Shown: positions 50,993-59,379 of the stretch, piece by piece | How positions within the stretch are numbered: position 1 is the first letter of the stretch | Layout: each line of letters starts with the position of its first letter | DNA from: Halogeometricum pallidum JCM 14848 | GTDB taxonomy: Archaea; Halobacteriota; Halobacteria; Halobacteriales; Haloferacaceae | Length of the DNA: 64,000 nt | NCBI RefSeq assembly: GCF_000337095.1 | Contig: NZ_AOIV01000008.1 | Coordinates: forward strand, 1-64,000 | Direction: 5' to 3' | Notes under the pieces: generated by a model | Database searches by the model: none | Told to the model about the DNA's origin: nothing | The model's input: the letters and a program-made list of their open reading frames with translations, nothing else | Program-made: the position numbers and the translations under genes

Positions 50993-51358
50993 TCACGCCC
51001 GCGTCGGCTTCGAGACGATTTTCCCGAGAAGGTCGCGGTTGTCCGCCCCGCGGCGGTACGCCCACTCGCGGGCGTTCCGGTAGGCGCCGTACTCCCTGAG
51101 CGCCGAGGCGAGCGGACGGGCGTGCGACCCGTACTCGGTTCGGAGCAGCGCCTCCTCTATCGCGGCGCCGCAGGAGTACCGCTCATCGCCGACGAGGAGG
51201 TACGCGCAGTTCTCGTACACCGGCGGAAGCCGGTCGCGGAGCGAGGCGTCGATGTCGGAGAAGCCGACGATTCGCACGTCCGCGTTGCCGTCGAGCCAGT
51301 CGGCACACCACGTGCAGAAGCCGCAGTCGTCGTCGTAGACGAACGTCGCTTCGGTCAT
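50993..51358 (-). CDS. DCC-family thiol-disulfide oxidoreductase (DUF393)
   Basis: This 121-residue thioredoxin-like protein has the DDxCxxC-type signature DDDCGFCTWCADWL (residues 9-22), from which the DCC family takes its name, and downstream LLVGDERYSCGAAIEEAL. It probably performs redox or disulfide chemistry in the cytoplasm or at the membrane. DCC proteins often occur beside or fused to membrane proteins related to VKOR or HTTM. Here it is convergent with the lipase-maturation-factor gene, which supports a functional pairing as an inference. Confidence 0.88.
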   Translation of the reverse strand: MTEATFVYDDDCGFCTWCADWLDGNADVRIVGFSDIDASLRDRLPPVYENCAYLLVGDERYSCGAAIEEALLRTEYGSHARPLASALREYGAYRNAREWAYRRGADNRDLLGKIVSKPTRA

Positions 51359-51448
51359 GCGCGGGGGTTGGGGCCGGAGACGGAAAGTCTGTGTCTCTCG
51401 GCACGCCGCGGGCGGTGGAACTTCCCGACGGGGGCGAGACGGGCGCGT

Positions 51449-51622
51449 ATGGAACGGTTCGTCCGACGCATCGTCGGCGGCGGCGTGGCGCTGGTCGCGG
51501 GACTCTGGGCGGTCGCTCTCCCCGGCGAACGACCGCTATGGGCGGCGGGCGTCGCACTCGTCCTCGTCGGCGTCGCTGCCCTCGCGGACGGCGTCTGGCG
51601 CGAACTCGACGTCGGCGGTTGA
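51449..51622 (+). CDS. Two-helix membrane protein, 57 aa
   Basis: The product MERFVRRIVGGGVALVAGLW has two hydrophobic segments (residues 8-24 and 30-48) and an acidic end (LDVGG after WRE). The layout, basic start then helix-loop-helix, resembles the DUF2892-type small membrane proteins, though at 57 residues I cannot confirm that. It is divergent from the DCC gene and convergent with the K+ channel gene. Confidence 0.6.
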   Translation: MERFVRRIVGGGVALVAGLWAVALPGERPLWAAGVALVLVGVAALADGVWRELDVGG

Positions 51623-51695
51623 CGGCGCGACACCGGGAGAGGTGGGACCGTCAACCCCCGATCGAGGCGAAAACGGCGCGAATCCGACCGCGGGG

Positions 51696-52538
51696 CTACC
51701 GCTCGTGCGCGTCGAACTCCTGGTAGATGACGTGTCCGCAGGCCTTGCAGTGGGAGGCGTCGTGGTCGTGGCCCGTGAGGCCGCAGTCGGGGCAGGTGAC
51801 GTCGACCGTCTCCCGTCCCGTCCACTCGCGGACGATCTTACTCGCCTGCCACGGGACGAGGATGATCGCGGCGAGGACCGCGGCGACGGTCACCCACCGT
51901 CCCGCCTGCGTGACGGGGGTGATGTCGCCGAAGCCGACGGTGGTGAGAGCGACCACGACGTAGTAGAACGCGTCGCCGAAGTTCCCGATTTTCGGGTTCG
52001 TCCCGGCTTCGACGCCGTAGAACAGTCCCGCCGAGAGGAAGAACAGGACGAGGACCGTCAAGAGCAGTTTCGTCACTCGGAGCGACTGGACGGAGACGGT
52101 GCCGAAGAAGAACTCCTCGTCCCGCGTGAACCGATAGAACCGCAGCACGCGGACGATGCGGATGGCGCGCAGGAATCCGACCGTCGTCACGATTACGGGG
52201 ATGGGGAGAAAGAGCACCGCAAGCGTCGGCAGGACCGACAGCAGGTCGACCACGGTGTACGGGTCGGTGAACTCGGCGACGCGGTCCCGGGCGCCGTACA
52301 GTCTGAGCGCGTATTCGAGGAAGAACACGGCCGCGACGGCGACCTCCGCGTTCCAGAGCAGCGACCGGGTCGCCGCCGAGAGGGCGTACGTCTGCACGAC
52401 GAAGATGCCGACGAACACCACGTTCAGCGCCAGCAGCGCGATGTCGATGGTTTTGCCCGTCGGCGTCCGGTGGTCGAGGAGGTAGAAGCGCACCCGCTCT
52501 CGGAGACCGTTCGGCACCCCCGCCGCGTGGTCAGTCAT
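51696..52538 (-). CDS. Voltage-gated K+ channel-like ion transporter with C-terminal zinc ribbon
   Basis: This 280-residue six-helix channel has an S4 voltage sensor with arginines every third residue (R124, R127, R130, R133 and R136 in FLRAIRIVRVLRFYR). The pore filter is TTVGFGD (199-205), a K+-type sequence. After S6 comes an unusual cytoplasmic zinc-ribbon tail with cysteines C249, C252, C264 and C267 (CPDC and CKAC). The tail could bind metal or sense redox state; that is inference. It acts as a tetramer in the cytoplasmic membrane. Confidence 0.93.
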   Translation of the reverse strand: MTDHAAGVPNGLRERVRFYLLDHRTPTGKTIDIALLALNVVFVGIFVVQTYALSAATRSLLWNAEVAVAAVFFLEYALRLYGARDRVAEFTDPYTVVDLLSVLPTLAVLFLPIPVIVTTVGFLRAIRIVRVLRFYRFTRDEEFFFGTVSVQSLRVTKLLLTVLVLFFLSAGLFYGVEAGTNPKIGNFGDAFYYVVVALTTVGFGDITPVTQAGRWVTVAAVLAAIILVPWQASKIVREWTGRETVDVTCPDCGLTGHDHDASHCKACGHVIYQEFDAHER

Positions 52539-52695
52539 CGTCGGCAGTTGGAACTCACGGTAGATGGGCTTTTCAGATGACGGCCGCTCCCGACGGCGGG
52601 GTCACGGCGAGCGATGAAACGACCGGAATGACAGAAACGCTGGCGGTCGGAGCGCGCGGGAACGTAGCGCTCGTACGTTCGCCGTCAGTCGGCGC

Positions 52696-54435
52696 TCACG
52701 CCTCGAACTCGTCTGTCACGTCCTCCAGTTCCACAGTGCCCTCGGGGACGCGGTAGGCGGCGACGACGTGCCGGTCGGCGTCCGGGGAGTTCTCGGTTTT
52801 GTCGACGGCGTAGCCGACGTAGGTGCAGTCCTCGCGCGTGAACTCGACGACGGAGTACCCCCAGTTGTGGCTGTCGAAGAACTCGATGTGCGGGTTCATC
52901 GCCGTCACGAGGGTCGTGAGCAGGGGTTCGGTGAGGCGGCCGCGCAGGCCGCGGGTGAGGTGGAGCGCTTCGGCGACGTTCAGCGACGTTATCGCGGGCG
53001 TCATGAACTCCACGCCGATGCGTTCGCCCTGCGCGACGCCCTTGCCGCCCGACACGCGTCCGGGGTAGGAAGTCTGCTGGTAGGCGGCGACGTAGCAGTG
53101 CATGTCGCCGGTGAGCGTCACGAAGTTGTCGACGTCGGCCGCGCCGATGGCCTCCGTGATTCGCTGCCGTTCGCGCGTGTAGCCGTCCCAGCCGCCCTGC
53201 ACCGGAAACACCGAGAGCGGTCCCGACCCGAGACGGAACGGCACCGTGAGCACCTCGTCGGCCCAGACGGTCCACGTCGACGCCGACTCGGTGACGGTTC
53301 GTATCAGCCAGTCTCGCTGCTCTTCGCCCAGCATCGTCCGCCCCGGCGGTTCGTACTGCGGGCCGACGTTGTCCGGCGTGGGTATCGCCTCCCGCGGCGG
53401 GTCGCGGTACAGTCGCTCGTCGGTCATCGCCAGCGTGACCAAGTCGCCGAACTCGAAGGAGCGCCAGAGCTGAAACCGCTCCTGCAGCGACTCGCCCTCG
53501 GGGTCGTACGACACCCGCGCGGGCAGATACTCCCACCACGCGTGCATCGCGTCGGCCACCAACCCGGTCATGAACTCGGGGTCGTCGGCGCGCGGGTGGT
53601 CGCCCGACGGCGCGTCCGCCCGCCGGTCCCAGTAGACGTCGTTCACGAGTTCGTGGTCGTCCCAGCCGACGACGAGCGTGTGCGATTCGAGCGCCTCCTG
53701 GAGGAACCGGTCTCGGCGATAGGTCCGATAGAGGTAGCGGTAGTCGTCGAGCGACTGGACCCGGTCGTGGCCGCTCGGAAACGCGAGGTCCCTGCCCTCG
53801 TACTCGTACGACCCGAGCCCTTTGAAGTCGCCGGCGCTGGACTCGTAGACGAAGTCGCCGACGTGGACGAGAAAGTCCACGTCCGCCTCGGCGACGCGGT
53901 GGTACGCGGGGTAGTAGCCGTTCTGATAGTCCTGACACGCCAGCACCGCGAACCGGACTGACTCGGGGGACGCGTCGGCGGCGGGCAGCGTCCGGCACCG
54001 CCCCGTGCGCGAGGAGACGCCCCGGTGGACGAAGCGGTAGTGGTACGCCGACCCCGGGTCGAGTTCACCGTCGAGGTCGATTCGCACCGTGTGGTCGTGC
54101 GCGCGAACCGACGTTTCGTCGGTCACGACGCCCTCGAAGACCACCTCGTCGAACGCCTCGTCGGCCGCGACGCGGACCGCGAGGGGCGACTCCGGGTCGT
54201 AGGCGTCGGGGGCGACGCGCGTCCAGAGGACGACGCCCTCCGGCGTCGGCCCGCCGCTAGCGACGGACTGCGGGAACGTCTCGTCGGGGTCCGCGTCGGG
54301 GTCGAACGCGAAGGGGTCCTCGTCTGTCGTCTCGCCGACGCGCGCGTCGAACGCCAAATCGTGGGAGTCGAGTTCCGAGAGGAGAGTTCCGTGGTCGTCG
54401 GTGTGCCCCGCCGTCGGCGGGAAGTCGCCGGCCAT
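52696..54435 (-). CDS. PhoD-family alkaline phosphatase/phosphodiesterase
   Basis: This 579-residue metallophosphoesterase has an N-terminal fibronectin-like domain (residues 45-150, SVASGGPTPEGVVLWTRVAP). The PhoD catalytic motifs follow: FAVLACQDYQNGYYPAY, FLVHVGDFVYE, VGWDDHELVNDVYWDRR and TLTGDMHCYVAA. It releases phosphate from phosphodiesters or monoesters. Unusually, no Tat signal is visible: the product starts MAGDFPPTAGHTDDHGTLLS, whereas PhoD enzymes are normally exported. Either the start is wrong or the enzyme is cytoplasmic. The C-terminus is acidic. Confidence 0.9.
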   Translation of the reverse strand: MAGDFPPTAGHTDDHGTLLSELDSHDLAFDARVGETTDEDPFAFDPDADPDETFPQSVASGGPTPEGVVLWTRVAPDAYDPESPLAVRVAADEAFDEVVFEGVVTDETSVRAHDHTVRIDLDGELDPGSAYHYRFVHRGVSSRTGRCRTLPAADASPESVRFAVLACQDYQNGYYPAYHRVAEADVDFLVHVGDFVYESSAGDFKGLGSYEYEGRDLAFPSGHDRVQSLDDYRYLYRTYRRDRFLQEALESHTLVVGWDDHELVNDVYWDRRADAPSGDHPRADDPEFMTGLVADAMHAWWEYLPARVSYDPEGESLQERFQLWRSFEFGDLVTLAMTDERLYRDPPREAIPTPDNVGPQYEPPGRTMLGEEQRDWLIRTVTESASTWTVWADEVLTVPFRLGSGPLSVFPVQGGWDGYTRERQRITEAIGAADVDNFVTLTGDMHCYVAAYQQTSYPGRVSGGKGVAQGERIGVEFMTPAITSLNVAEALHLTRGLRGRLTEPLLTTLVTAMNPHIEFFDSHNWGYSVVEFTREDCTYVGYAVDKTENSPDADRHVVAAYRVPEGTVELEDVTDEFEA

Positions 54436-54535
54436 GGGGTCCGTCGCTCGGCCGGGGCGATGGGAGTTTCGGTCCGAGCGACCGGATGGACGGGCGGACG
54501 AACGGGGGCGTGATCGCCGTCGGTTTCGGCGCCGT

Positions 54536-54778
54536 TCAGAGGTTGCCGCGCAGGTGGAGTTTCTCCGAACCCTTCGTCTCGACGGCGGTGTTGTCGACCG
54601 TGTAGTCGTCGGTGTTGGCGTCGCCCCATCCCATGTCGGCCTTGACGGTGTCCGCGAGGCTCGGGTCGGGGTCGACGTACGCGGTGTCCCCGTCTATCTT
54701 CGTAACCAGTCCGAGCGTGTTCCCGCTGGCGTCGACGACTTCCTTGCCCTCGTCGTCGTCGGTGAAAGTTACTGTCAC
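54536..54778 (-). CDS. Small PRC-barrel-like protein, 80 aa
   Basis: From GTG 54778 the product reads VTVTFTDDDEGKEVVDASGN, then TLGLVTKIDGDTAYVDPDPS and a polar helical tail (KADMGWGDANTDDYTVDNTA). The beta-barrel-like first half, with KEVVDASGNTLGLV, is typical of PRC-barrel domains, common in haloarchaeal small proteins. No function is known. It is divergent from the NAD(P)H-hydrate dehydratase gene. Confidence 0.75.
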   Translation of the reverse strand: MTVTFTDDDEGKEVVDASGNTLGLVTKIDGDTAYVDPDPSLADTVKADMGWGDANTDDYTVDNTAVETKGSEKLHLRGNL

Positions 54779-54932
54779 GGTCGAGATAGTCGGCCGCCCG
54801 GCACTAAGGCCTGCTGGCACCCGTACTCTCCTCTCTCGCGCGTGTCGACCGTCGGGTCTCTCGCCCGGCGCCGTCGCGCCGGTCCCGTGTCTGCCCCAGT
54901 AGGTAAAGGGCAGAGCGGCGAAGAGGTGACAC

Positions 54933-55709
54933 ATGAGTCAACTGCTCCAGTCGCTCCCCAACGCGCGCGGCGGAACGGTCGGAGACTCCGGTCGCGTCGG
55001 CGTCATCGGTGGCAGCGTCGGATTCCCTGGACAGCCGTCGCTCACGGCGCTGGCCGCACTCCGCGCGGGCAGCGACGTCTCGAAGGCGCTCGTCTCCGAG
55101 GAAATATACTCGGTCGTCGCGAGTCACTCGCCGGACCTCGTCGTGGACCGCTACGCGGGCGAACAGTACGACGACGAGGCGGTCGAGTCCGCCCTCGAAC
55201 TCGCGGATTGGGTCGAATCGCTCGTCCTCGGACCGGGCCTCGTCGACGCCGACCCCGACGCCGTCAGGCGGACGGTCGACGAGACGGACCTCCCCGTCGT
55301 CGTCGACGCCGACGCCATCGACCCCCTGTTGAACGCGGACCTCTCGGATGCGGTCGTCACGCCCGACGACAACGAAGTCGGCCGAATCGAGGAGGAACAC
55401 GAGTCGCTCGAAGCGTTCACGTCCGCCACGGGCGCCGTCGTCGTCGCGAAGAGCGACGTGGACGTCATCGTCGCCGACGGCGAGCGAACGACGAACGACA
55501 CCGGCTCACCGGTGATGACCGTCGTCGGAACGGGCGACACGATGGCGGGCGTCATCGCCGCGCTGTTGGTGCAGGGTCTCGACCGACGCGACGCCGCCGA
55601 ACTCGGGGCGTGGATCGTCGGCCAGGCGGGCGAACTCGCGACGGTCGAACGCGGCAACGGCATCGTCACGACGGACATCATCGAGAAGATTCCGCAGACG
55701 GTGCAGTGA
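54933..55709 (+). CDS. nnrD: ADP-dependent NAD(P)H-hydrate dehydratase (NnrD/ribokinase fold)
   Basis: This 258-residue enzyme repairs the hydrated, inactive form of NAD(P)H. It shows RVGVIGGSVGFPGQPSLTAL at the N-terminus, VVDADAIDPLL in the middle, VVTPDDNEVGRI, and the catalytic signature VVGTGDTMAGVIAALL (catalytic aspartate in GTGD). In many organisms the dehydratase is fused to the NnrE epimerase; here it stands alone and no NnrE gene is in the window. The ATG at 54933 follows AGGTAAAGG. Confidence 0.9.
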   Translation: MSQLLQSLPNARGGTVGDSGRVGVIGGSVGFPGQPSLTALAALRAGSDVSKALVSEEIYSVVASHSPDLVVDRYAGEQYDDEAVESALELADWVESLVLGPGLVDADPDAVRRTVDETDLPVVVDADAIDPLLNADLSDAVVTPDDNEVGRIEEEHESLEAFTSATGAVVVAKSDVDVIVADGERTTNDTGSPVMTVVGTGDTMAGVIAALLVQGLDRRDAAELGAWIVGQAGELATVERGNGIVTTDIIEKIPQTVQ

Positions 55710-55942
55710 GCGCGGACGGCGACCCCCTCGGCCGCGCCGGCGGTCGCAGACGATTTCGGCGCGCGGTGCGGCGTGGATTCGCCTCACTGCGGGGGGAGAG
55801 TTCGCGACGGGCCTCCGTCGGCCGGAAACGGTCAGCAGGTACTGTGCAATAGGGTTCGATGACTCGGTAGCGGCCGAACACAACGCGTGCTGGAAATCGG
55901 GCTTCGGCCGATGTCGACGAAATCAGTGGCACCCAACCTCAC

Positions 55943-56191
55943 GGGCTACCGAACGTGTACGACCGGATGCACGCGACGAGCAAGCCCGTGACCATCGGTA
56001 CGGTCGCGATACTTTTGGCCGGATTCGCGTATTTCGGTCCCGGAGGCGCCGGCCTCTCGTCGCTCGTCGGTATCGTCTTTCTGTTCCTGACGGTGCCGAC
56101 CGGCGCGCACATGATTTCGCGAGCGGCGGAGCGGACCGGCATCCCGTTCCTGGGACCCGTGACGTGGCCCGGAAAGGCCGACGGGGAGTAG
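55943..56191 (+). pseudogene. mnhG: Truncated MnhG (Na+/H+ antiporter subunit G) fragment
   Basis: Frame 55943-56191 reads GLPNVYDRMHATSKPVTIGT, then a helix (VAILLAGFAYFGPGG), then LVGIVFLFLTVPTGAHMISRA and a tail GIPFLGPVTWPGKADGE. This is the C-terminal two-thirds of MnhG/PhaG, beginning inside the conserved RLPDVYDRMHA region. The first membrane helix is missing; just upstream the frame changes to unrelated sequence and is closed by a TAG about 25 codons earlier. No other mnh gene is adjacent. A GTG at 55955 could still initiate a 78-residue product. A duplicated or broken copy is the best reading. Confidence 0.7.
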
Positions 56192-56400
56192 GGGAACGCC
56201 GCTTCTGAGACAACTGTCTCCGCCGTTCACTCCGCCACCCACGCCGCCGAAACGAACAGATACGACTCTCCGGTGTTCGTTTCATCCCTCCGTCTGCTGC
56301 TCCCTGACTGCGGAGCTCACTCTCTCGTCCCAAACGGCCCGTTAGCACACTCCTCACGCCTCGCGCCACCGTGGTTCAGGGTAACAATATCGATTCCCAG

Positions 56401-56426
56401 AGAGAATAAAATCATTTCTCTTAATA
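56401..56426. promoter_or_regulatory. Inverted repeat and TATA element before nhaC
   Basis: AGAGAA (56401-56406) and TTCTCT (56416-56421) form an inverted repeat with 9 bp between the arms, running into CTTAATA (56420-56426), which is 27-33 bp before the GTG of nhaC. The repeat therefore covers the expected BRE/TATA position and could be a repressor site. The 100 bp around it are unusually AT-rich for this chromosome. Confidence 0.4.
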
Positions 56427-56452
56427 CCCTCAAGTTATTATGTCGGGTACAC

Positions 56453-57907
56453 GTGCCTTCCCTAAACCTCGAACCACTGACGTACGAGGACCTCCCGCCG
56501 GAGCAGCGTCCGACCCTTCTGCAGGCGCTGGTCCCCGTTCTCGGGGTCGTTCTGTTCCTCGCCGTCGGCTCCGGATATCTGAAACTGGCCCCGCACGGAC
56601 CGCTCCTCTGGAGTATCGTGCTAACCGGCGCGGTGGGCAAGTACTGGCTCGGCTACTCGTGGGACGACCTCTACGAGGGCTTGGCGGACAGCCTGCTGAT
56701 GGGCTTACAGGCCATCCTCATCCTGTTCGTCATCTACGCGCTCATCTCGACGTGGATCAGCGCCGGAACGATTCCCGGGCTCATGTACTACGGGCTCGCG
56801 GTGTTGACGCCGGAGGTCTTCCTGCCGGCGACGGCGCTGCTCGCGATGGCGGTCGCCTTCTCGATCGGTTCGTCTTGGACCACGGCCGGCACTCTCGGCG
56901 TGGCCTTCATCGGCATCGGCTCGGGTCTCGGCGTGCCAGCCCCGATGACCGCGGGCGCCATCCTCTCGGGCGCCTACGCGGGTGACAAGCAGTCGCCTCT
57001 CTCGGATACGACGAATCTCGCGGCCGCGGTGACCAACATCGACCTCTACGACCACATCCGCGCGATGCGCAACGGAACGATCCTGGCTTTCGGCCTCTCG
57101 GTCCTCCTCTACGCGGTTCTGGGGCTGCGAGCCGGCGGCACGATTCCCGTCGGCCGCGTCGCCGAGATTCAGGGTGCTCTCGCCGGGACCTACGACCTCT
57201 CCGCGCTGGTCTTCCTGCCGCTCGTCGTTACCTTCGGGCTGGCGCTCTACGGCGTCTCCGCCCTCCCGACGCTGGTCGCCGGCGTCTTCGCCGGCACCTT
57301 CGCGACGGTTCTCGTCCAGGGTCGCTCGTTCACCGCCGCTTGGGGGGTCTTCCTCGAGGGAACGGCTCCCGAGACGGGGACGACGCTCGTGAACGACCTG
57401 CTGGCCAGCGGCGGTCTCTCCGGGTCGGCCTGGACCATCTCGGTCGTCGTCGCGGCCCTCGCGCTCGGTGGACTCCTCGAGCGAACCGGCGTCCTCGCCG
57501 TGCTCGCCCACTCGCTCGCGTCGGCCGTCCGCGGCCCGCGCAGTCTGGTCGTCGGGACCGGCGTCTCGGCCATCCTCGTCAACGCGTTCTCCGCCCAACA
57601 GTACATGAGCATCGTCGTTCCGGGGCTCACCCTCCGGAATCTCTACGACGAGTACGGGCTGGCCGGCGAGGACCTCTCGCGGGCTATCGAATCTGCGGGT
57701 ACCCCGACGGGCGCGCTCTTCCCGTGGCACGCCGGCGCGGTCTACATGTCCGCCGTCTTCGGGGTAGGGACGCTCGCGTACGCTCCGTACTACTTCTTTG
57801 CGTTCCTCTCGCCCCTCGTCCTGTTCGCGACGACGCTCCTCGGCGGACGGTACGACGGGACGGCCGACGCCGACCCCGCCGAGTCGCCGGCGGCGGTCGA
57901 CGACTGA
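56453..57907 (+). CDS. nhaC: Na+/H+ antiporter NhaC family
   Basis: This 484-residue membrane protein of about 11-12 helices exchanges Na+ for protons, which is important for salt and pH balance. From GTG 56453 it begins VPSLNLEPLTYEDLPPEQRP. Family segments are LILFVIYALISTWISAGTIP, FSIGSSWTTAGTLGVAFIGI, GAYAGDKQSPLSDTTNLAAA and NAFSAQQYMSIVVPG. The tail is acidic. A fragment of a different antiporter (mnhG) lies 260 bp upstream. The start is uncertain within a few codons; an earlier in-frame start is embedded in AT-rich promoter-like DNA and is rejected. Confidence 0.93.
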   Translation: MPSLNLEPLTYEDLPPEQRPTLLQALVPVLGVVLFLAVGSGYLKLAPHGPLLWSIVLTGAVGKYWLGYSWDDLYEGLADSLLMGLQAILILFVIYALISTWISAGTIPGLMYYGLAVLTPEVFLPATALLAMAVAFSIGSSWTTAGTLGVAFIGIGSGLGVPAPMTAGAILSGAYAGDKQSPLSDTTNLAAAVTNIDLYDHIRAMRNGTILAFGLSVLLYAVLGLRAGGTIPVGRVAEIQGALAGTYDLSALVFLPLVVTFGLALYGVSALPTLVAGVFAGTFATVLVQGRSFTAAWGVFLEGTAPETGTTLVNDLLASGGLSGSAWTISVVVAALALGGLLERTGVLAVLAHSLASAVRGPRSLVVGTGVSAILVNAFSAQQYMSIVVPGLTLRNLYDEYGLAGEDLSRAIESAGTPTGALFPWHAGAVYMSAVFGVGTLAYAPYYFFAFLSPLVLFATTLLGGRYDGTADADPAESPAAVDD

Positions 57908-58082
57908 GGAGTCCCGACCTCGAAGTCACGGTTCGAGTACGCCTCCACAGAAAGTCGGCCTCGGCACTCATAGGGTTCGTCACCGTCGGGTGCCACCCCG
58001 ACTCGGAACGGTGCCGTCGTCATCGGCCGTGCGGCGATATCGGAGCCACCGGCAAGAGCGTTCCGAGAGACCGCGCCCGCGA

Positions 58083-58286
58083 CTACGGCATCGCCTCGTT
58101 CTCCGCATCCGCGAGGTTGCGGAGGCGGTCCGTTCGGGTCGAATCGAACTGCCGTTGACACCGGGCGACCCACGACTCGGCGTCGTCGGTCGTCTCCGGC
58201 GCCGCGTCGGCGGACGGGGCGTCGGCGGGCGTCGATTGGGAGGTGGTCGTCTGCGATTCGGTCGTCGGTCGAGTGTTCGTGCTCAC
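58083..58286 (-). CDS. Small hydrophilic protein, 67 aa
   Basis: From GTG 58286 the product is VSTNTRPTTESQTTTSQSTP followed by an Ala/Asp-rich stretch and a short helical end, WVARCQRQFDSTRTDRLRNL. The first 40 residues are low-complexity and Thr/Ser/Ala-rich, probably disordered. No family is recognised. It is convergent with nhaC. It could be a genuine small haloarchaeal protein or a chance frame; the amphipathic C-terminal helix tips the balance weakly to real. Confidence 0.45.
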   Translation of the reverse strand: MSTNTRPTTESQTTTSQSTPADAPSADAAPETTDDAESWVARCQRQFDSTRTDRLRNLADAENEAMP

Positions 58287-58444
58287 GAGTTTCGAGTGGT
58301 GTCGCGGGTCGGTCGTCTGACTGTCCGCCGCCGAAGAGAGTTACGCGCGTACGGGTACGACCGACATGAGCTATCTCTCACCTCTGCAGTATAGCTAATA
58401 AAAGTTCGTGATGTATTCTCGCACGGCTCTGCGACGGTCCGCTC

Positions 58445-59215
58445 TCACTCCGGCGCGACCACCGCGTTCCGAAGCGTCCCGATTCCCTCGTACCACATCT
58501 CCACGTCGTCGCCGGGTTCCACGTCGCCGGGGTTCGCCGGACTCCCGAAGGATATCACGTCGCCGGGGCGGAACGTGTACCGCTCCGAGAGAAACGCGAC
58601 GATTTCGCGCGGGTCGAACAGCATCTCGCTCGTGTTCGCCTCCTGCCGCAGTTCGCCGCCGACGCGCGTCGTCATGTCGAGGTCCGTCGGTTCCACGTCC
58701 GTCTCTATCCACGGGCCGAGCGGTGCGGACCCGTCGAACGCCTTCCGCGCCGTCCGCTTCGGTTGGTCGATGGCGTCGAGGTCGTTCAGGACGGTGTAGC
58801 CCCGGACCGCCTCGTCCACCTCCCCGACCGAGAGGTCGTGGCACGTCTCGTCGACGACGACCGCCAACTCGCCGGCGTACGTCAGTCGGTCGCACCACGA
58901 GGGGTAGACGATGTCGGCGGCGGGGTCGAGAAACGACGTCGGCGGCTTGATGAACCAGTCGGGTTCCTCGGGCACCTCGTAGTCCATCTGGTCGACCGTC
59001 GCCGCGTAGTTCCGTCCGACGCAGTAGAACGCCGACGGTTCGCAGGGGGTCAACAGCGTCGCCTCGGGGTCGTCGCTTCCCCCTCCGTCGACGTTCTCCT
59101 CTCGGTCGCTCTCGTAGCCGACGGCGTAGGCGTCGCCGTCGGACGTGACGACGCCGTCCTCGTACTCGCCCGTCTTGATGCTCCCGTCGGCCGTCCGAAT
59201 GCGCGCTACTCGCAT
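58445..59215 (-). CDS. Fumarylacetoacetate hydrolase family protein
   Basis: This 256-residue C-terminal-type FAH-family enzyme acts on 2-keto acids such as acylpyruvates or 2-hydroxyhepta-2,4-diene-1,7-dioate. Metal-binding features include FYCVGRNYAATVDQMDYEVP, DWFIKPPTSF, YAGELAVVVDETCHDLSVGE and GYTVLNDLDAIDQPKRTARK. DVISFGSPANPGDVEPGDDV is near the end. It has a longer, acidic N-terminal segment (residues 25-50) than many members. Substrate unknown. It is divergent from the NAD(P)-binding protein gene. Confidence 0.9.
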   Translation of the reverse strand: MRVARIRTADGSIKTGEYEDGVVTSDGDAYAVGYESDREENVDGGGSDDPEATLLTPCEPSAFYCVGRNYAATVDQMDYEVPEEPDWFIKPPTSFLDPAADIVYPSWCDRLTYAGELAVVVDETCHDLSVGEVDEAVRGYTVLNDLDAIDQPKRTARKAFDGSAPLGPWIETDVEPTDLDMTTRVGGELRQEANTSEMLFDPREIVAFLSERYTFRPGDVISFGSPANPGDVEPGDDVEMWYEGIGTLRNAVVAPE

Positions 59216-59379
59216 ACGCGTTCAGCGGACGACCGGGAACGTATAGCTTCGGTCGGTATCGGGGCGAACGATTTTTCGGTTCGACGGGCGACCCCCCGTC
59301 GGTCCGTTCGTCGCGAGTGCAGTTGACCCTCGGGACCCCCGTCAGCCTCTTCGGCGTCCGGGCCCTCTCATCGAACACG

